Below are positions 1 through 11,264 of a DNA stretch of 60,121 bases, one piece after another. The stretch is from Hofstenia miamia (taxonomy: Eukaryota; Xenacoelomorpha; Acoela; Hofsteniidae), in the NCBI GenBank assembly GCA_900660155.1, contig CABFPE010000732.1, forward strand, positions 314,752 to 374,872, in the 5' to 3' direction. How positions within the stretch are numbered: position 1 is the first letter of the stretch; each line of letters opens with the position of its first letter. The position numbers were made by a program, and so were the translations under genes. The notes under the pieces are model-generated. The model was not told where the DNA came from, made no database searches, and worked only from the letters and a program-made list of their open reading frames with translations.

Positions 1-1950
1 ATATATATATAATTTAGTTTGTAGTTGTAAATGTATTTATTAGCAAATAGCTCTTACTCTTATTATTATTGTTATTATTAATTTATTATTAATATTAGGA
101 TTAAGCCCGACATCAACTTGTTTAACCTAGACTTACAAATTTTTTAGGTATTTGCCAAGAATAGAATATGTAAATGTGATGCACTTATGATAATTGCGCT
201 AAGTTCATTAAAACCTGTCAGTAAATCAGAATATGAGATTAATCATGAAATATTTGAATTGTGTTGGCGGTATATGCTGTTTACCAACATAACATTCAAT
301 ATGAAAAATGGAGAGGGCGCTTTATGGCACCAAATTTCTTAAAATTTACAGACAGAAGGGTGCATTACGTTAAAGGCATCAGAACCTGATATAACCTTCT
401 ATACTGTGCCCGTTTATTTAGAATAATTAGTAAAATCAATAGCAATTTCTATTAAATTTATGAAATAAACTTTATCAATGTTCAAAAAAAAATGAAATCA
501 ATGGAGAACTGTTCTCAAAAAGAACTGAGAAACATAACTTATAATCCAAATAATACTATCTAGTTGAATATCTAATGTTGAGTCACTCGGGGAGGTTTGA
601 ATATTTCTCTGGAATTTTATTAATTTCTAATTTGTATAATTTGTTTAATTTCGTATTTTCGTATTTTCTACGTCACCTTTGACGTCACCTCGAGGTTAAG
701 TTTTCGTTGCAGTTACTTACTGGACGCCGTATGAATTGGTCATCGTGGTTACAAGTTACAGTGGATGAATTACCGATGCTGTTAATTGTATCGATCTCTT
801 GTTATCTATTTATTCTGTTGGAATCGTGGCTGCTCTATGTAGGCCTAAAGTGTAACCTTCTTGCAGTTTTCTTTTGTTAAAGCCGTTATAGTCCCCAGCC
901 ACCGATTCTACACTAAATTATAAAGTCAACTAAATATCTAAAATATGTAATAATTATAACTCTCTAAATATATTCAGTGACTTTAAAATTTATTACTTTA
1001 ATCGTTTAAACGAAGTAACTCCTACATACAAGAATGGTGACAACTTAAACCCATTTGTTTTAAACATCCTTTCAGCAAGTTCTATGAAAAACTGTTGTTG
1101 TTAAAAAACTTATTCCTAAAATCTAAAAACATCATATCGCATAAACAATCTGGGTTACCAAATAAAAAATGTCTAATATATCTTAACAATCTGGGTTACC
1201 AAATAAAAAATGTCTAATATATCTTATAATAACTTCAGTTGTGTCGCATTGATAGATTTAATTCCAACCAAAAAATTACCACGTTAGCATATGCGCAATA
1301 TAAGAATTTGGTAATTCTAGGTAATTTCTTTTAAGTAAAAAGATGGATGTACCTACCAAGACAGAGTACTTTACCTGCACTTTCAGAACGATAGTTCTCA
1401 TTATGCTCATTCTATGCATTGAATTTCAGGATATTTTGCCAAGAGGAATCTTTGCTTACTCAAACCTGCTACATGTTCATCAAAATTTGGCCAGTTTAAA
1501 CGATCAATAGAAATACAGAAACAAGAATTTGATATCCCTTTATCCAAAACTTTCGAAGATTTATTGTAACAAAAATAGACGTTTTATATTTTTTATTTCA
1601 TTTCAAGTGACGTGGAAAAGATTGTTTTGTTGTGGAGTATTTTTCAATTTTTAATTTAAACATACACATCAAAAATATATATTCTAAAAAAAATAAAAAA
1701 ATATGTAAGGCATTCAACTCCATGAATTTAGTTATTTTGTAAGATGAGGTTATCTATTATAACTTTGGTGATAACTCAATTAATTTAGTTATGAATTTCT
1801 TAGAGAACAGACAACAGCGTGTAATACAAAGTAAAAAATCAAGCTAAATTACGATTGTTCATGGGGTTCATGTAAATGATAAAATAAAACATGTTAAATA
1901 CAGAAATAACGCAAAAATGCTTTCGGTGTTAAAAAACACCTCCAACAGAT
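1..1950. other. Non-coding, AT-rich left edge
   Basis: I see no convincing gene here. Bases 1-12 are a TA run cut by the window edge, and 58-90 is TTA/TTG-rich. A 41-bp unit is present twice head to tail at 1145-1185 and 1186-1226, effectively identical. A palindromic TGACGTCA lies at 680-687 with a related TACGTCA at 669-675. The rest is unique-looking AT-rich sequence. Confidence 0.6.
1145..1226. repeat. 41-bp tandem duplication (2 copies)
   Basis: The unit starting acaatctgggttaccaaata occurs at 1145 and again at 1186 with no visible mismatch. Identical neighbouring copies point to a recent slippage or local duplication. Confidence 0.9.
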
Positions 1951-2218
1951 GTAGAAAAATTTAACAGTTGTTTTGCAAACATTCAACTAAAACTAAATAT
2001 TGAAAAAACTCAATTCATAATTTTCTCACCAGAGCCACAAAGAAATCTAATAACTGATGTAGAACAAAAAATAAATAATGAGCCAATAAAGCAAAGTCAA
2101 TCAATCAGCTATTTAGGAGATGAGATGTATAGTGAACTTAAGTTTGAAAAATTTCTTCTGAGTAAGATTCGACAAATCACTGCAGGTATTATATATCTTT
2201 ATAATGTACGCAACTAAA
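1951..2218 (+). pseudogene. LINE reverse transcriptase fragment (post-catalytic part)
   Basis: An open stretch of about 88 codons in one frame reads like the region just after the YADD box of a non-LTR (jockey/CR1-like) reverse transcriptase. It has an 'LNIEKTQFIIFS' block (family pattern lN.dKTkfm.F) followed by an 'ISYLGDEM' block (family pattern ..YLGv.id). The palm catalytic motifs and the endonuclease are absent, so this is a short relic. No start codon or element ends can be defined. The family assignment rests on these two motifs and their spacing; the clade is not resolved. Confidence 0.6.
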
Positions 2219-2324
2219 TATCAAGAAATTATCATGTTACATATTTAAGTGTTAATATTTACAAAGATATAAAATTTGATAAATTTCTCGAAACAATATA
2301 AAATGGCTACTAGGATTAGTTACC

Positions 2325-2759
2325 AGGAGTTTCCGCGGGTCATGCAGATCACGGGTCGCGGGTCAAATGGGTCACTAATTCTAAGAAGTCACGCGGGTCG
2401 CGAGTAAGTCTGTTTTTCCGTATGGCACGCGAAAAATTTGACACAAAGCTCAAAATTAATCGTTGTGCAGCGAAAATCATATTCTGAAATTTTGTCATCA
2501 CTTTTAACTGTTCATAACTATTTATTACATACATAGTGTTAATATACAGTGTTAGTTATAGCGTTATAGGATGCTATTGATCGAGTAGTGTTACTTTTGT
2601 AATCAATTACACTCTTCTATTCAAATATAATCAATTTTTTTCTTTTATTGTCAATTATATATATATATAAAACTTGTCATGGGCCGCGGGTCACCAGTCA
2701 AGTTTCCACGGGTTGTGGAGGGTCACGGGTTAGTACAAGTGACCCGCGGACGCCCCTTT
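2325..2759. mobile_element. hAT-like MITE, 435 bp
   Basis: The ends are inverted: the left begins caggagtttccgcgggtca and the right, read inward on the other strand, is aaggggcgtccgcgggtca. The flanks ttagttac (2317-2324) and ttacatac (2760-2767) agree at 6 of 8 positions, consistent with an aged 8-bp target duplication as hAT elements make. GC-rich gggtcgcgggtc motifs are clustered near both ends inside an AT-rich interior, a common arrangement of hAT subterminal binding sites. A (TA)7 run lies at 2656-2669. No transposase is encoded, so it would be non-autonomous. Confidence 0.55.
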
Positions 2760-2767
2760 TACATACT

Positions 2768-3608
2768 TATGCCACCTCAGAAATTTAAGGCCATATTATC
2801 ACGTTCAATTATTGCATGAACTTTGTTTATCGCAATTACATTATGGTTGATTATTATTTATTTATCTTATTTCAAAAACGTTTAATTGGTCATTAAAAAT
2901 ATTAAACGTTCGTGAATATAGACGAAAATATAATATATTATCCCCGTTATATCAAGTACACTCCAATGGAGCTTCAGTTTATATAAGCATAAATACGGCC
3001 GACATCAATAACTTTTCTTGCTAATTATTTACAAATAAACCCACCGATCACATAAATTTATTTCAACGAGCAGCCTTTAAGATTTAGAACGATTTCGAAA
3101 ATGAGATTAGAGTAAAAAAAACACAAAAAAATTAGTAAAAAATCAAATTTCTTTAATAACTTGTGAAACCTTAATCTATCTTAGTTATTTAAAAGAAATA
3201 CATACCCAAGACATTGCAAATGCAGAAGCTGAAGATCTAATTGCGTTAAAAGAATATTTCGGTGTAGAGGTGCTTTTGAATTTAGAATTGTTGAGAAAGC
3301 TAGGCTGTACAAGTTGAGCCGTGGTGAAAGTGCATTCTTGTACATTTAAAAATACAATCTGACTGGAGACAAAACAGGCCCTACGGATTGGGTATGTATT
3401 CAATAAATATATATTCATTCATAAAAATGTATTTTTTACATTAGATGCAAATGAAAATCAAGACTACATTGGCAACAATTTGTTATTATGATTATATAAA
3501 ACAGTGTTGTATAAATGTTTATAAATAAACATTCAATATTTAAAAAATATATAAGTACATTTACTGATTTTTATACTGAGCTTCGCACAGACATAGACCA
3601 ATACAAAG
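2768..3608. other. Unassigned AT-rich sequence
   Basis: No gene is recognisable. A short plus-strand open stretch near 3187-3326 (starting KEIHTQDIANAEAEDLIALK) matches no family I know and is interrupted downstream. I treat it as chance or very old coding debris. Confidence 0.4.
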
Positions 3609-4776
3609 TTATTATTATTATTATTATTATTATTATTTTATTTTTTCTCAAAGCTTCATGCTGGTATCGCTCTCAGCTCGGGGAACTCACCAGTTCTAAG
3701 GGAGTCTGAGAGCTTTCATCAGGACTCTAGCTGTTCCTAACAATGCTGCCTTCTGTGCTACCGCTCCTCTCCCCTTCTGTACTCCCAACTCCTCCAAGTA
3801 TCTCTTATGCTTCTAACTCACTGTTTCTAGTGCTCCTACAACTACCGGTACTACTTCAACTTTCTTTAAATTCCATAGTCTTTCTATTTCCTCTACAAAT
3901 TCCCAGTACTTGTCTATCTTCTCTTTCTCCTTGCTTTCTACATTCTTGTCCTTTGGTACTGCTATGTCTATCACTGTTCCCAATCTTTTCTCTTTGCCTA
4001 CCACTACTATGTCTGGTCTCCGTGCTTTCTACATATTCCTTTAGCCCTAGTGCTTCTGCTTCTACGGTTTCCTCTACACTTAGTAGTCCTTTCCCTCCCT
4101 TATGCCTTGCCATGTACAGCCTATTTACATCTCCATTTAAGTTGAAAGCTCTTCTGTCTATATGCTTCTTCACCCAGTTTGTTCTTATTGCTTGCTCCTG
4201 TGCTGCCATTATTAGTGCTTCTGTTTCTCTCTTCAGTCCTGCCTTCTTTGGTCTCTTCTCTGTCACACATTTCTGTGTTCCTCCAGTATTCTCCATGCAT
4301 TGCCTTCTGCCTATACCTTGTTTGTCTCTCTGATTCCATCCTACTCTGGTATATCTTCTTTCCTTCACTCTCAGTTCTTATCTTCCTTAACTCCTTAGTG
4401 ACCTCCAGTATTGATCCTCTAGGTTGTGCTTCTACATACTCCTTTAGCCCTAGTGCTTCTGCTTCTACAGTTTCCTCCACACTTAGCAGTCCTTTCTCTC
4501 CTTTATGCCTTGCCATGTACAGCATATCTACATCTCCACTGAGGTTGAATGCTCTCTCTGCTGCTAGTATCTTCCTTGTCTCCCTGTCTAATTCCCTCAG
4601 TTCATTCTTATTCCACCTAACTATTCCTGCTGAATATCTCAACACTGGTATCTCCCACGTATTAAATGCCTTTATGCTGTTCTGCCCGTTCAATGCTCAC
4701 TTCTGTAGTACCTTCATTACTCTTCTCTTGTATTCTTTTCTTAGCCTCATCTTCAATTCCTCGTGATCTGTAGAAA
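3609..4776 (-). pseudogene. LINE 3' end: RT thumb and C-terminal domain, (AAT)n tail
   Basis: On the minus strand this reads as the 3' part of a non-LTR retrotransposon pol. In element order it has a thumb block containing 'IPVLRYSAGIVRW' and 'ELDRETRKIL', then 'LYMARHKGEKGLL' (family pattern LY.PRkeGGRGL). Next comes 'AQEQAIRTNWVKKHID' (family AQdQALRTN..K..ID) and finally 'VIDIAVPKDKNV...EKIDKYWEF...VPVVVGALETVS', the usual C-terminus. These sit in different frames and a 123-bp block is reiterated, so it is not translatable. A (TTA)n run at 3609-3640 (AAT on the element strand) fits a LINE 3' tail; another TTA-rich run at 4780-4805 bounds the 5' side. The palm and endonuclease are missing: a 5'-truncated insertion. 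Confidence 0.75.
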
Positions 4777-4849
4777 ATTATTATTATTATTATTATTAAT
4801 ATTATTATATATTAAATATTCAGTTCCTATTTTAGTTGTGTCTTTTACT

Positions 4850-5331
4850 AAATATATTGCTTTGATCTTCGATTTTCAAATGTATCCCAAGCCCATGCAA
4901 GGCCATTTACAATCCTGGTCGAAATATTATTGTAATTTTGTCCAGTAGTCATTGAGCAAATATCATACTCTTATTGCCTACTTCTAAACATAATTTCAAA
5001 AATGTATCCCAAGCCCAACCCAGGCTAATTGCCGTCCTGGTCTGAGGTATCCCAATAATCTCAAAAACCTTAGTTGTTCAATTTTCAATTTTTAAAGGAA
5101 TTTGTATCTGTTATGCTCCTAAGAGATTGCAGAAAAATTACAATAAAGTTGGTGTTATTAATTGATGTAATAGGGTGATTTCTTGAAAAATATTTTTGTC
5201 AAAATATTATTGAAATTTTGTCCAGTAATCATTGAGCAAGTACCATACTCGTATTGCCTACTTCTAAACACAATTTCAAAAATGTATCCCAAGCCCAACA
5301 CGGGTCACTTGCAATCCTGGTCTGGGATACC
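4850..5331 (+). repeat. Satellite-like tandem repeat, left part
   Basis: Units carry the landmarks atgtatcccaagcccaac, aattttgtccagtagtcatt and cctaagagattgcag. Successive 'tccagta' landmarks at 4941 and 5221 give a period near 280 bp. The array resumes after the hAT-like insertion at 7780-8160 and recurs in opposite orientation at 35860-36680. Confidence 0.75.
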
Positions 5332-5642
5332 CAGGCTTGTCCATTGGACAGATTTTTCTGTCCAATCCAATGCAATCCAATACAAAAATTCTAGAATTGT
5401 TCAATTGGAATCCAATCAAATTCCAATCTAACCTTGATTTTGCTAATCCAAATATACTTTGCAGCATACATGTTTTTGATTTCACATAATATTTATTTAG
5501 TATAATGCACAAATTGTCTTTATGCGATTATTAAGGCCTGGTGAAAAAAGAAAAATACATAATTTCAAAGAAAACGCAGAAAAATGGAATTAGTATTACA
5601 GAACGAATGTATTGGCTGTATTTGTAGAAGTTTTGGACAACA

Positions 5643-5888
5643 ATGAAGCTAAAATACGAAATCCATTATTCGATCAATGCTACTCTCAAAAGCGGAAATC
5701 TCTCTGTTAATCTCTATATTTGTTTATTTCTAAGTGAAGTTTCAGCCCTAATGTATGTTCACCTCTTATATAGCCTTGCGGGAACAGTTCCGTCTGTTCG
5801 AGAAAAATGTTTGAACAGGGTGTGTGACATAATTTATAATTCTGGGAACAAAGGATTCACTTTTTTCATACAATACTTTTTTGTCTAG
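5643..5888 (+). pseudogene. hAT transposase C-terminal fragment (tentative)
   Basis: An 81-codon open stretch inside the 2.4-kb hAT-like element. Its second half, from the 'PSVREKCLNRVCDIIYNSGN' block to a stop at the TAG after FFV, aligns loosely with the hAT dimerisation motif in which PSER, a Gly-Asp/Ile block and R-N-R-L are conserved; here the ER pair is RE and the final RNRL is SGNK. The position inside an element with hAT-type ends supports the call, but the match alone would be weak. No N-terminal BED finger or catalytic region is visible. Confidence 0.4.
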
Positions 5889-6974
5889 GTTTAAAAAATT
5901 TTGAAACTCATCAAAGTACATAAATGCATTTCTTAGAACTAGAGCATATTTGAAGGAGCCCCATCTTCAAAATTTCAACATACGCAATAAGCAACACACT
6001 GAAGAAGAATCCAATTATTTTTATATTCAAACTCTGAAGATGAAGACTGTTTGATTGCAAGCGATGTACCATCTTGCTTACAATCAGAACATTAGAGAGA
6101 TATGCAAGATGCACCGGGATTTTGTATTGGAAGAATTCCCCCTACAAAAAAATTAAATAAATAGCAAGATCTTATCTAACCACACAAGCTTTAGAAAAAG
6201 TTCCTGAACTAGCTCAACTGGACTTACGATTTCCACATTAACCCACACAACGGCCCATCTGAACGAACTCTCAGTTATTAGAAATATAATATGCAAGGCA
6301 GTGTAGGTAAAAAAATACAGTAATTCATGTTTTATATTCATGGGTGTTCTATTGGGAGTTTTCAATGTTATGTTAGTAGGAGATCTATGGGAGTGTAATC
6401 AATTCATTGTGCTGCCACAAGAATATTCCTTGGTGTTAGCTGAGAGAGATCTTCCAACAAATATTGTGAGATTCTAACTCAAAGTTGCATAAGCATGGTA
6501 GAAGAAAATTTCCCTAAGAACCCATTTATTGTGATAGTGATCAATAATTTGTAACTAAATTCACATTCCTCAGTAAATTACCGTCTTTTGTTTTAGCAGA
6601 AAAAGTAGAATTCTTAAAGAAAGGAAAAGATTAGCATAGTTTTTTAAGTTTTCGCAGACAAAATATTATAGAACTCCTGATAATATAGTTTCATAAAATG
6701 ACACCAACTATCCAAAAAGTTATGTATTCGGAATTCTGACAAATATGACACCACACAAATGTATGTATATCACATAAGTGATAGCAATGCAACCAATGAA
6801 TTTAAGAATTTATTTATCATATTCTTTCCTATTAGAATACAAAAGCACAATAATACTGGTGCAGTCATTGTGTTATAATCAAATAAACTTTTAGAAAACA
6901 TACTTATTTTGTGCTCACATGACAATATTGCAATTAGTTACCATGATATGGCGCATTGTATTCAAAGTATTATT

Positions 6975-7575
6975 TAGGCCTTGTGAGTACTCGAAATTTC
7001 TATTCGGGTCGAGTTTTGTTGATTGAAAACGAATAGTGTAGTGTATGTTTGCTTAATTAAAAACAATATTATCATTTTCTATTTAAAAAACCTTTCTACA
7101 AAAGTTTCTTTCAGAGTCAATAGGGTTGAGCATATTGTCTATTGAATGAGCGTTACTATCAAGATGTTAGAATATATTGATATTATGGTGGTAGCTTCTC
7201 CCTGCTGATTGGATTCTTTTGAATTTTTTGTCTTTCGTAAAAGTAAGATTAACACTTCATTAGCAGGGTTGCGATTTTAAGTTGGTAAATAAACTTCACA
7301 CTTTATTCAAGTGATATCTGATAGTGTTTCACTCTTAAGTTTAATAACATCAACACTGATTGGTTAATGCTATATCTATATACAATACATATAATGATCA
7401 ATTACAAATGTAACTGCTAAAATATTTTTTTCGAGTTTAAAAAACTTATTGGTGATTCTACAATTATAATATTCATAGGCCTACGTGGTTAGACAAGACT
7501 CGAAATTCGAATAGAATTTTAAGAGACTGACCCGACCCAACTTGAAGCAAAAATATCCCGAGTTGCAGAGCCCTA
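6975..7575. mobile_element. Nested hAT-like MITE, 601 bp
   Basis: A perfect 8-bp duplication gtattatt flanks it (6967-6974 and 7576-7583). Its ends are imperfect inverted repeats: taggccttgtgagtactcga on the left against tagggctctgcaactcggga read inward from the right. Subterminal cgggtcgag / gacccgaccc motifs occur near both ends. No coding sequence is visible. It lies wholly inside the 2448-bp hAT-like element and so inserted later. Confidence 0.7.
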
Positions 7576-7779
7576 GTATTATTAGACCCATATCCAAAGC
7601 AAATATTTTAATAGTATGAGGAATTATTAAGAAAACTATATTTTGAAAAAATTGTGAATTTGGAAATGTTTGTAAAATTATTCCAATGAATAGCAAATTT
7701 TGCTTGTCCAATCAATTCCAATCCAATTCCACTGTCCAATTGGAATCCAATTAGATTCCAATTCCAATGGACAAGCCTG

Positions 7780-8160
7780 GTGATACCCCAATAATCTCTA
7801 AAAAACCTTAGTAGTTCTATTTTTAGTTTTTAGAGGAATTTGTGGCTGCTATGCTTCTAAGAGATTACAGAGAAACTACAATAAAGTGGTTTCTTGAAAA
7901 ATATTTTTGTCAAAATATTATTGTAATTTTCTCCAGTAGTCATTGAGCAAGTATCATTCAAAAAATGTAACCCAAGCCTACCCCAGGCCACTTGAAACAC
8001 TGGTCTGAGATTATCCCCAACAGATAGCAGAGAAATTATAATAAAGTGTGTCTTATCAATTGATGTAATTAGACGATTTCTTGAAGAATATTACTGTAAT
8101 TTTATGCAGTAGTCTTTAAGTAAATATCATACTCATATTGGAAAATTTCGGAAGAAGTGC
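7780..8160 (+). repeat. Satellite-like tandem repeat, right part
   Basis: Continuation of the array at 4850-5331 after the hAT-like insertion. 'ccagtagtcattgagcaa' occurs at about 7933 and a decayed version at 8107 (period about 175 bp, a short unit type). The array runs into the 3' flank of TRIM copy 1. Confidence 0.7.
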
Positions 8161-8397
8161 AAATAATATTGGTCGAAGGACTCTGACTTGTAAAAATTTG
8201 AGAATAATTCTCACTGTTTAATGAAGAGTCTTACTAAAATTTTATTAATTAGAAATGTTGCCATGTTTTGACACTCCGTTCGACAAATATTTGGAACATT
8301 TGAACAGCTTCATTGGCAAAACTGTATAAATACAAATTTTTTAAGTGATATTAAAAAAATATATTAATTTAATGCTTGTTTTCAATTTTCAATTAAT
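8161..8397. other. 3' flank of TRIM copy 1, shared with copy 3
   Basis: This stretch is the inverted counterpart of 35540-35850. Both contain a ttgccaataaagttgttcaa-type block, a tcaaaacacggcaacat-type block and the ggtcgaagaactctgacttg-type block. The 3' flanks of the two paralogues therefore duplicated together with the genes and the adjoining satellite. Confidence 0.7.
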
Positions 8398-10295
8398 TCA
8401 TTTAAATTTAAGTTTCAAAATTTCATTGCCTTGCTTGCAAATCAACAATGAGTCTTTGGCTGCTGATATTAGAGAAGGGTATTCCTTTATTTCATATTCT
8501 TTTTTGTTTTCATCTGTTATCTCTTTAATCTTTCTCAGTTGTTTTCCGTAGGTAACGTCAAATATCATTAGAGAATTACCATTACATCCTGCAATCAAAA
8601 CATTTTGAGTTAGAAATGCAACACCACCATATTTAATGTTCTCTGAGTTACCAAATGAAAGTAAAACTTCTTGAGCTTTAAATGAAAACAAATGAATTAT
8701 ATTCGAATTACTAAGTGCAATATAATCTAAATTTTCACTTAGACTAATTGAGTAAACACCATAATATTCTTGTGGTAAATTTGCTTTTTCACATGATCGT
8801 GATTTTATGCAGTATTTAAAAAAACTCAAAAATTCATAAGAGCTATCAGATACGAATATAACAATCTTCCTACATGGACTTGAACAAATGCTTGAAATTT
8901 TATTTACATCACAAAATGAAATGGGAAATGGTTTTGATTCTGTTAACTCATTGTCTACTTCTTCTAGTAGTTTAGAAATATTGGAAGGAATAAATATTAG
9001 TAAGTTACCATTGGGCAGCTGTGATAAGCTGGTGCCACAGAAGCAAAATGGGCCATCAAACACAATGCTAAATTTTTTAGTACTACCGTTCCTTGCGGTT
9101 TTAGTAAGAAAATAATTTCCATTTTCGTCAAATGCTGAATATATCTCGTCACGTTTATTATGATGGATCCAATGCAGCTATTTTTTCACCTATATTTCTC
9201 ACTAATAATTGAGGTTTGGTAAATTTTTCACTTTTCTTTTTTATCAAAATTCTTTTGGTTTTTTCAATAATTTTTCCATTAAATTTTCCAATGTAATAAT
9301 TCACTTGTTCTCGTAATTTAATTTCATTATACGTATTTGAAATTAAATCTAACTTTTCAATGTCCACGATTTGTAAATCAATTTCACTTTCCAAGAGATC
9401 GTTCATTTCAATATGAATTTCATTTACGTCAAAAAATGACTTTTTTTCAAGATTACTCACAGTATGCTCTATAAAATGTGACAAATTCTTTTCAAATTCC
9501 TCTAATTTTATTACATTGTCTCTAATTTTACCGAGAAGTTTTGATTGCTCTTTGTCCATAGCTTCAGCTTGTTTCTCATAAGCTTCATTGGCCTGCTTAA
9601 TGATAAACTCACGTCTTTGGCATGCAAGGAAATCAATTTGTTTAAATTTCTCTTTAATCTCGAATTCGTTTTTCTTAGAATACTGAATGTATGATCTTAG
9701 GTTTTCAGTCTGTGCCTTTATAATTTCTACACTTTGTGATATTTCGTCAGTCACTATTTCTGCTTGCTGTTGAATTGTTCGTTTATCATGACCGTCATGA
9801 AAAACCAATGCACAACTTACGCAAATTGATTTCTTACATTTAAATATCATTGCAATATTATTCCAATTTTTTATTGTGCTCTTTGCAGTAAGGAATAGGT
9901 TTTGAACTTAAGGCGTATATAGTATGTGTTTTTGTTCTTTTGCTTTTTCCATGATTCAATCGGCAGTTCATGCATAGAACTTTTCCGCAATCTTTGCATA
10001 AATGAACTTCGATTGGTTCAATATCGTCATCACATACATTGCAACAATTAAAAGCTTTTTCAGTTTTACTTTCAAAAGACTTAAGCAGCCCAACAAACTC
10101 AGCTATTCGAAAGTCATCTTTTATTGATTTCACTTCTGCTGTTTTTCGACATACTGGACAATTAATAGTTTGTTGGTTTTTGGCATAGCTGTTAATGCAT
10201 TGTTTGCAGAAAGAATGAAGACAACTTAAAGTAACGGGATCTTTATAAATATCCAAGCACACAGAGCATGTTAACAGTTCCAGATAATTTGCCAT
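8398..10295 (-). pseudogene. TRIM-like RING/B-box/coiled-coil gene, copy 1 (broken)
   Basis: A single-exon member of the local TRIM family, which are normally RING E3 ubiquitin ligases in the cytoplasm. It starts at ATG 10295 with MANYLELL, the same start as copies 4 and 5. The RING (C3HC4) and B-box 1 cysteines are intact in the first 145 codons. Compared with copy 4, a Tyr codon of B-box 2 has become TAA near 9857 and one extra base near 9845 shifts the frame; a second shift lies near 9160-9170. The coiled coil (9158-9850) and the propeller-like C-terminus (8398 to about 9170) are otherwise readable. With at least three lesions it cannot make a full protein, though a RING plus B-box 1 peptide is possible. 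Its N-terminus matches copy 4 most closely and its C-terminus copy 3. Confidence 0.9.
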
Positions 10296-10625
10296 TCCGT
10301 CAAATTGTATTGCAAAGTAAAATTTAATTGCTTATAGTATACAATGCATTCAGCACTGTTGCCTTGGAAATCTTGCAATATGTGACAAAACATTTGTCGA
10401 ATTTAAATATATAACACTAATAAATTCCCAATGCATTTTTAGATCATTTCATTTATATTTAAATAAATTTATTTTCATATCAAAATAGAAATTTTGTGTG
10501 TTCAAAGATTTATGTATATATATATTCTAGTATCATTAGGGTTAGCATAACCAATATATATGCAAGGACTACAACATTCTAATAGTCTAGTATCTAATTT
10601 AGAGTAGGCAGAGAAATTCCATTCA
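10296..10625 (-). promoter_or_regulatory. Shared 5' flank of TRIM copies 1, 4 and 5
   Basis: Read on the minus strand this matches 51950-52278 almost base for base: an aaggcaacagtgctgaatgc block, a long TTTAAATATAAATGAAAT stretch about 165 bp before the ATG, and a gctaacc...tgatgctaga block. The proximal part also matches 55430-55631. It probably holds the promoter and 5' UTR, but I identify no specific factor site. Confidence 0.4.
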
Positions 10626-11189
10626 CTGTGATATGTATTATGCAAATAGTATGAGAGATTTCCTAATCCATATGAGGATCTTTTTGTGCTTTATTGGGAT
10701 CTCCTAAACACTACATTGATCTCTTTGTGCCCTATTGGGATATTTTTTTGGTAAATACTGTAGTTACTTTCAGGGAAGCAATGTAATAAATACCAGTGAT
10801 TGAGAATACAAAGTCCCTTTGTAAAAGCATGTAACTGCGTGAGAGTGGAGGAAATAGAATTTGCTTGGCCATTACAGCCAAAGTGATACAAGCAATCTGT
10901 CATCAAATTAAATGTGAGAATCGAACAGCATTACCTAAACCCCAGAGAAAAGCGAGCTCGTGCATCCGAGATAGAGTTTGAATCCGAAGCTGACCTGCGA
11001 GACAATGCTCCTCTGCACGACCTCCCTCTTCTCCAGATCGGATTTAGCTAGTCATGATCATTTTAATTAATTATATCAGAGCAATGAGATAAAGTTTCTA
11101 GTGAAAAATGTTTATTAGCCGAATGTGTCATAAAGTGGCCCTATTTGTGTAGCAAAAAATAATAACTAAAACCAAAATGCAACTAAAAT
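10626..11189. other. Unassigned intergenic sequence
   Basis: No gene seen. 10940-11045 is noticeably richer in GC (gagctcgtgcatccgagata and following) than its surroundings and could be the body of a short interspersed element, but no tRNA-like A/B boxes or tail are clear. A 4-base N gap lies at 11190-11193. Confidence 0.4.
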
Positions 11190-11219
11190 NNNNCAATATA
11201 TATATATCTGCTGGTGCCC

Positions 11220-11221
<2 letters not shown>

Positions 11222-11264
<43 letters not shown>

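Larger units (their letters stand above)
5332..7779. mobile_element. hAT-like DNA transposon relic, 2448 bp
   Basis: The element is bounded by a perfect 17-bp inverted repeat, caggcttgtccattgga at 5332-5348 and its reverse complement at 7763-7779. It is flanked by an 8-bp target duplication, gggatacc (5324-5331) and gtgatacc (7780-7787), matching at 7 of 8 positions. It interrupts the satellite repeat, which continues on both sides. Multiple ccaat/attcca motifs lie just inside both ends. An open stretch near 5760-5885 (AGTVPSVREKCLNRVCDIIY) resembles the hAT C-terminal dimerisation block (P.SERvFS.aG.Ii...RNrL). The rest of the transposase is too decayed to read. A second element is nested at 6975-7575. 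Confidence 0.75.

Noticed and set aside
3743..4766. Long Ser/Leu/Pro-rich plus-strand frames
   Set aside because: They are antisense shadows of the minus-strand LINE C-terminus, which carries the recognised motifs.
9845..9860. Reassigned stop codon (TAA read as Tyr) in TRIM copy 1
   Set aside because: A frameshift lies within a few codons of it, other copies have different lesions, and intact copy 4 itself ends at TAA.
10940..11045. tRNA-derived SINE
   Set aside because: The patch is GC-richer than its surroundings but I could not find A and B boxes or a 3' tail.
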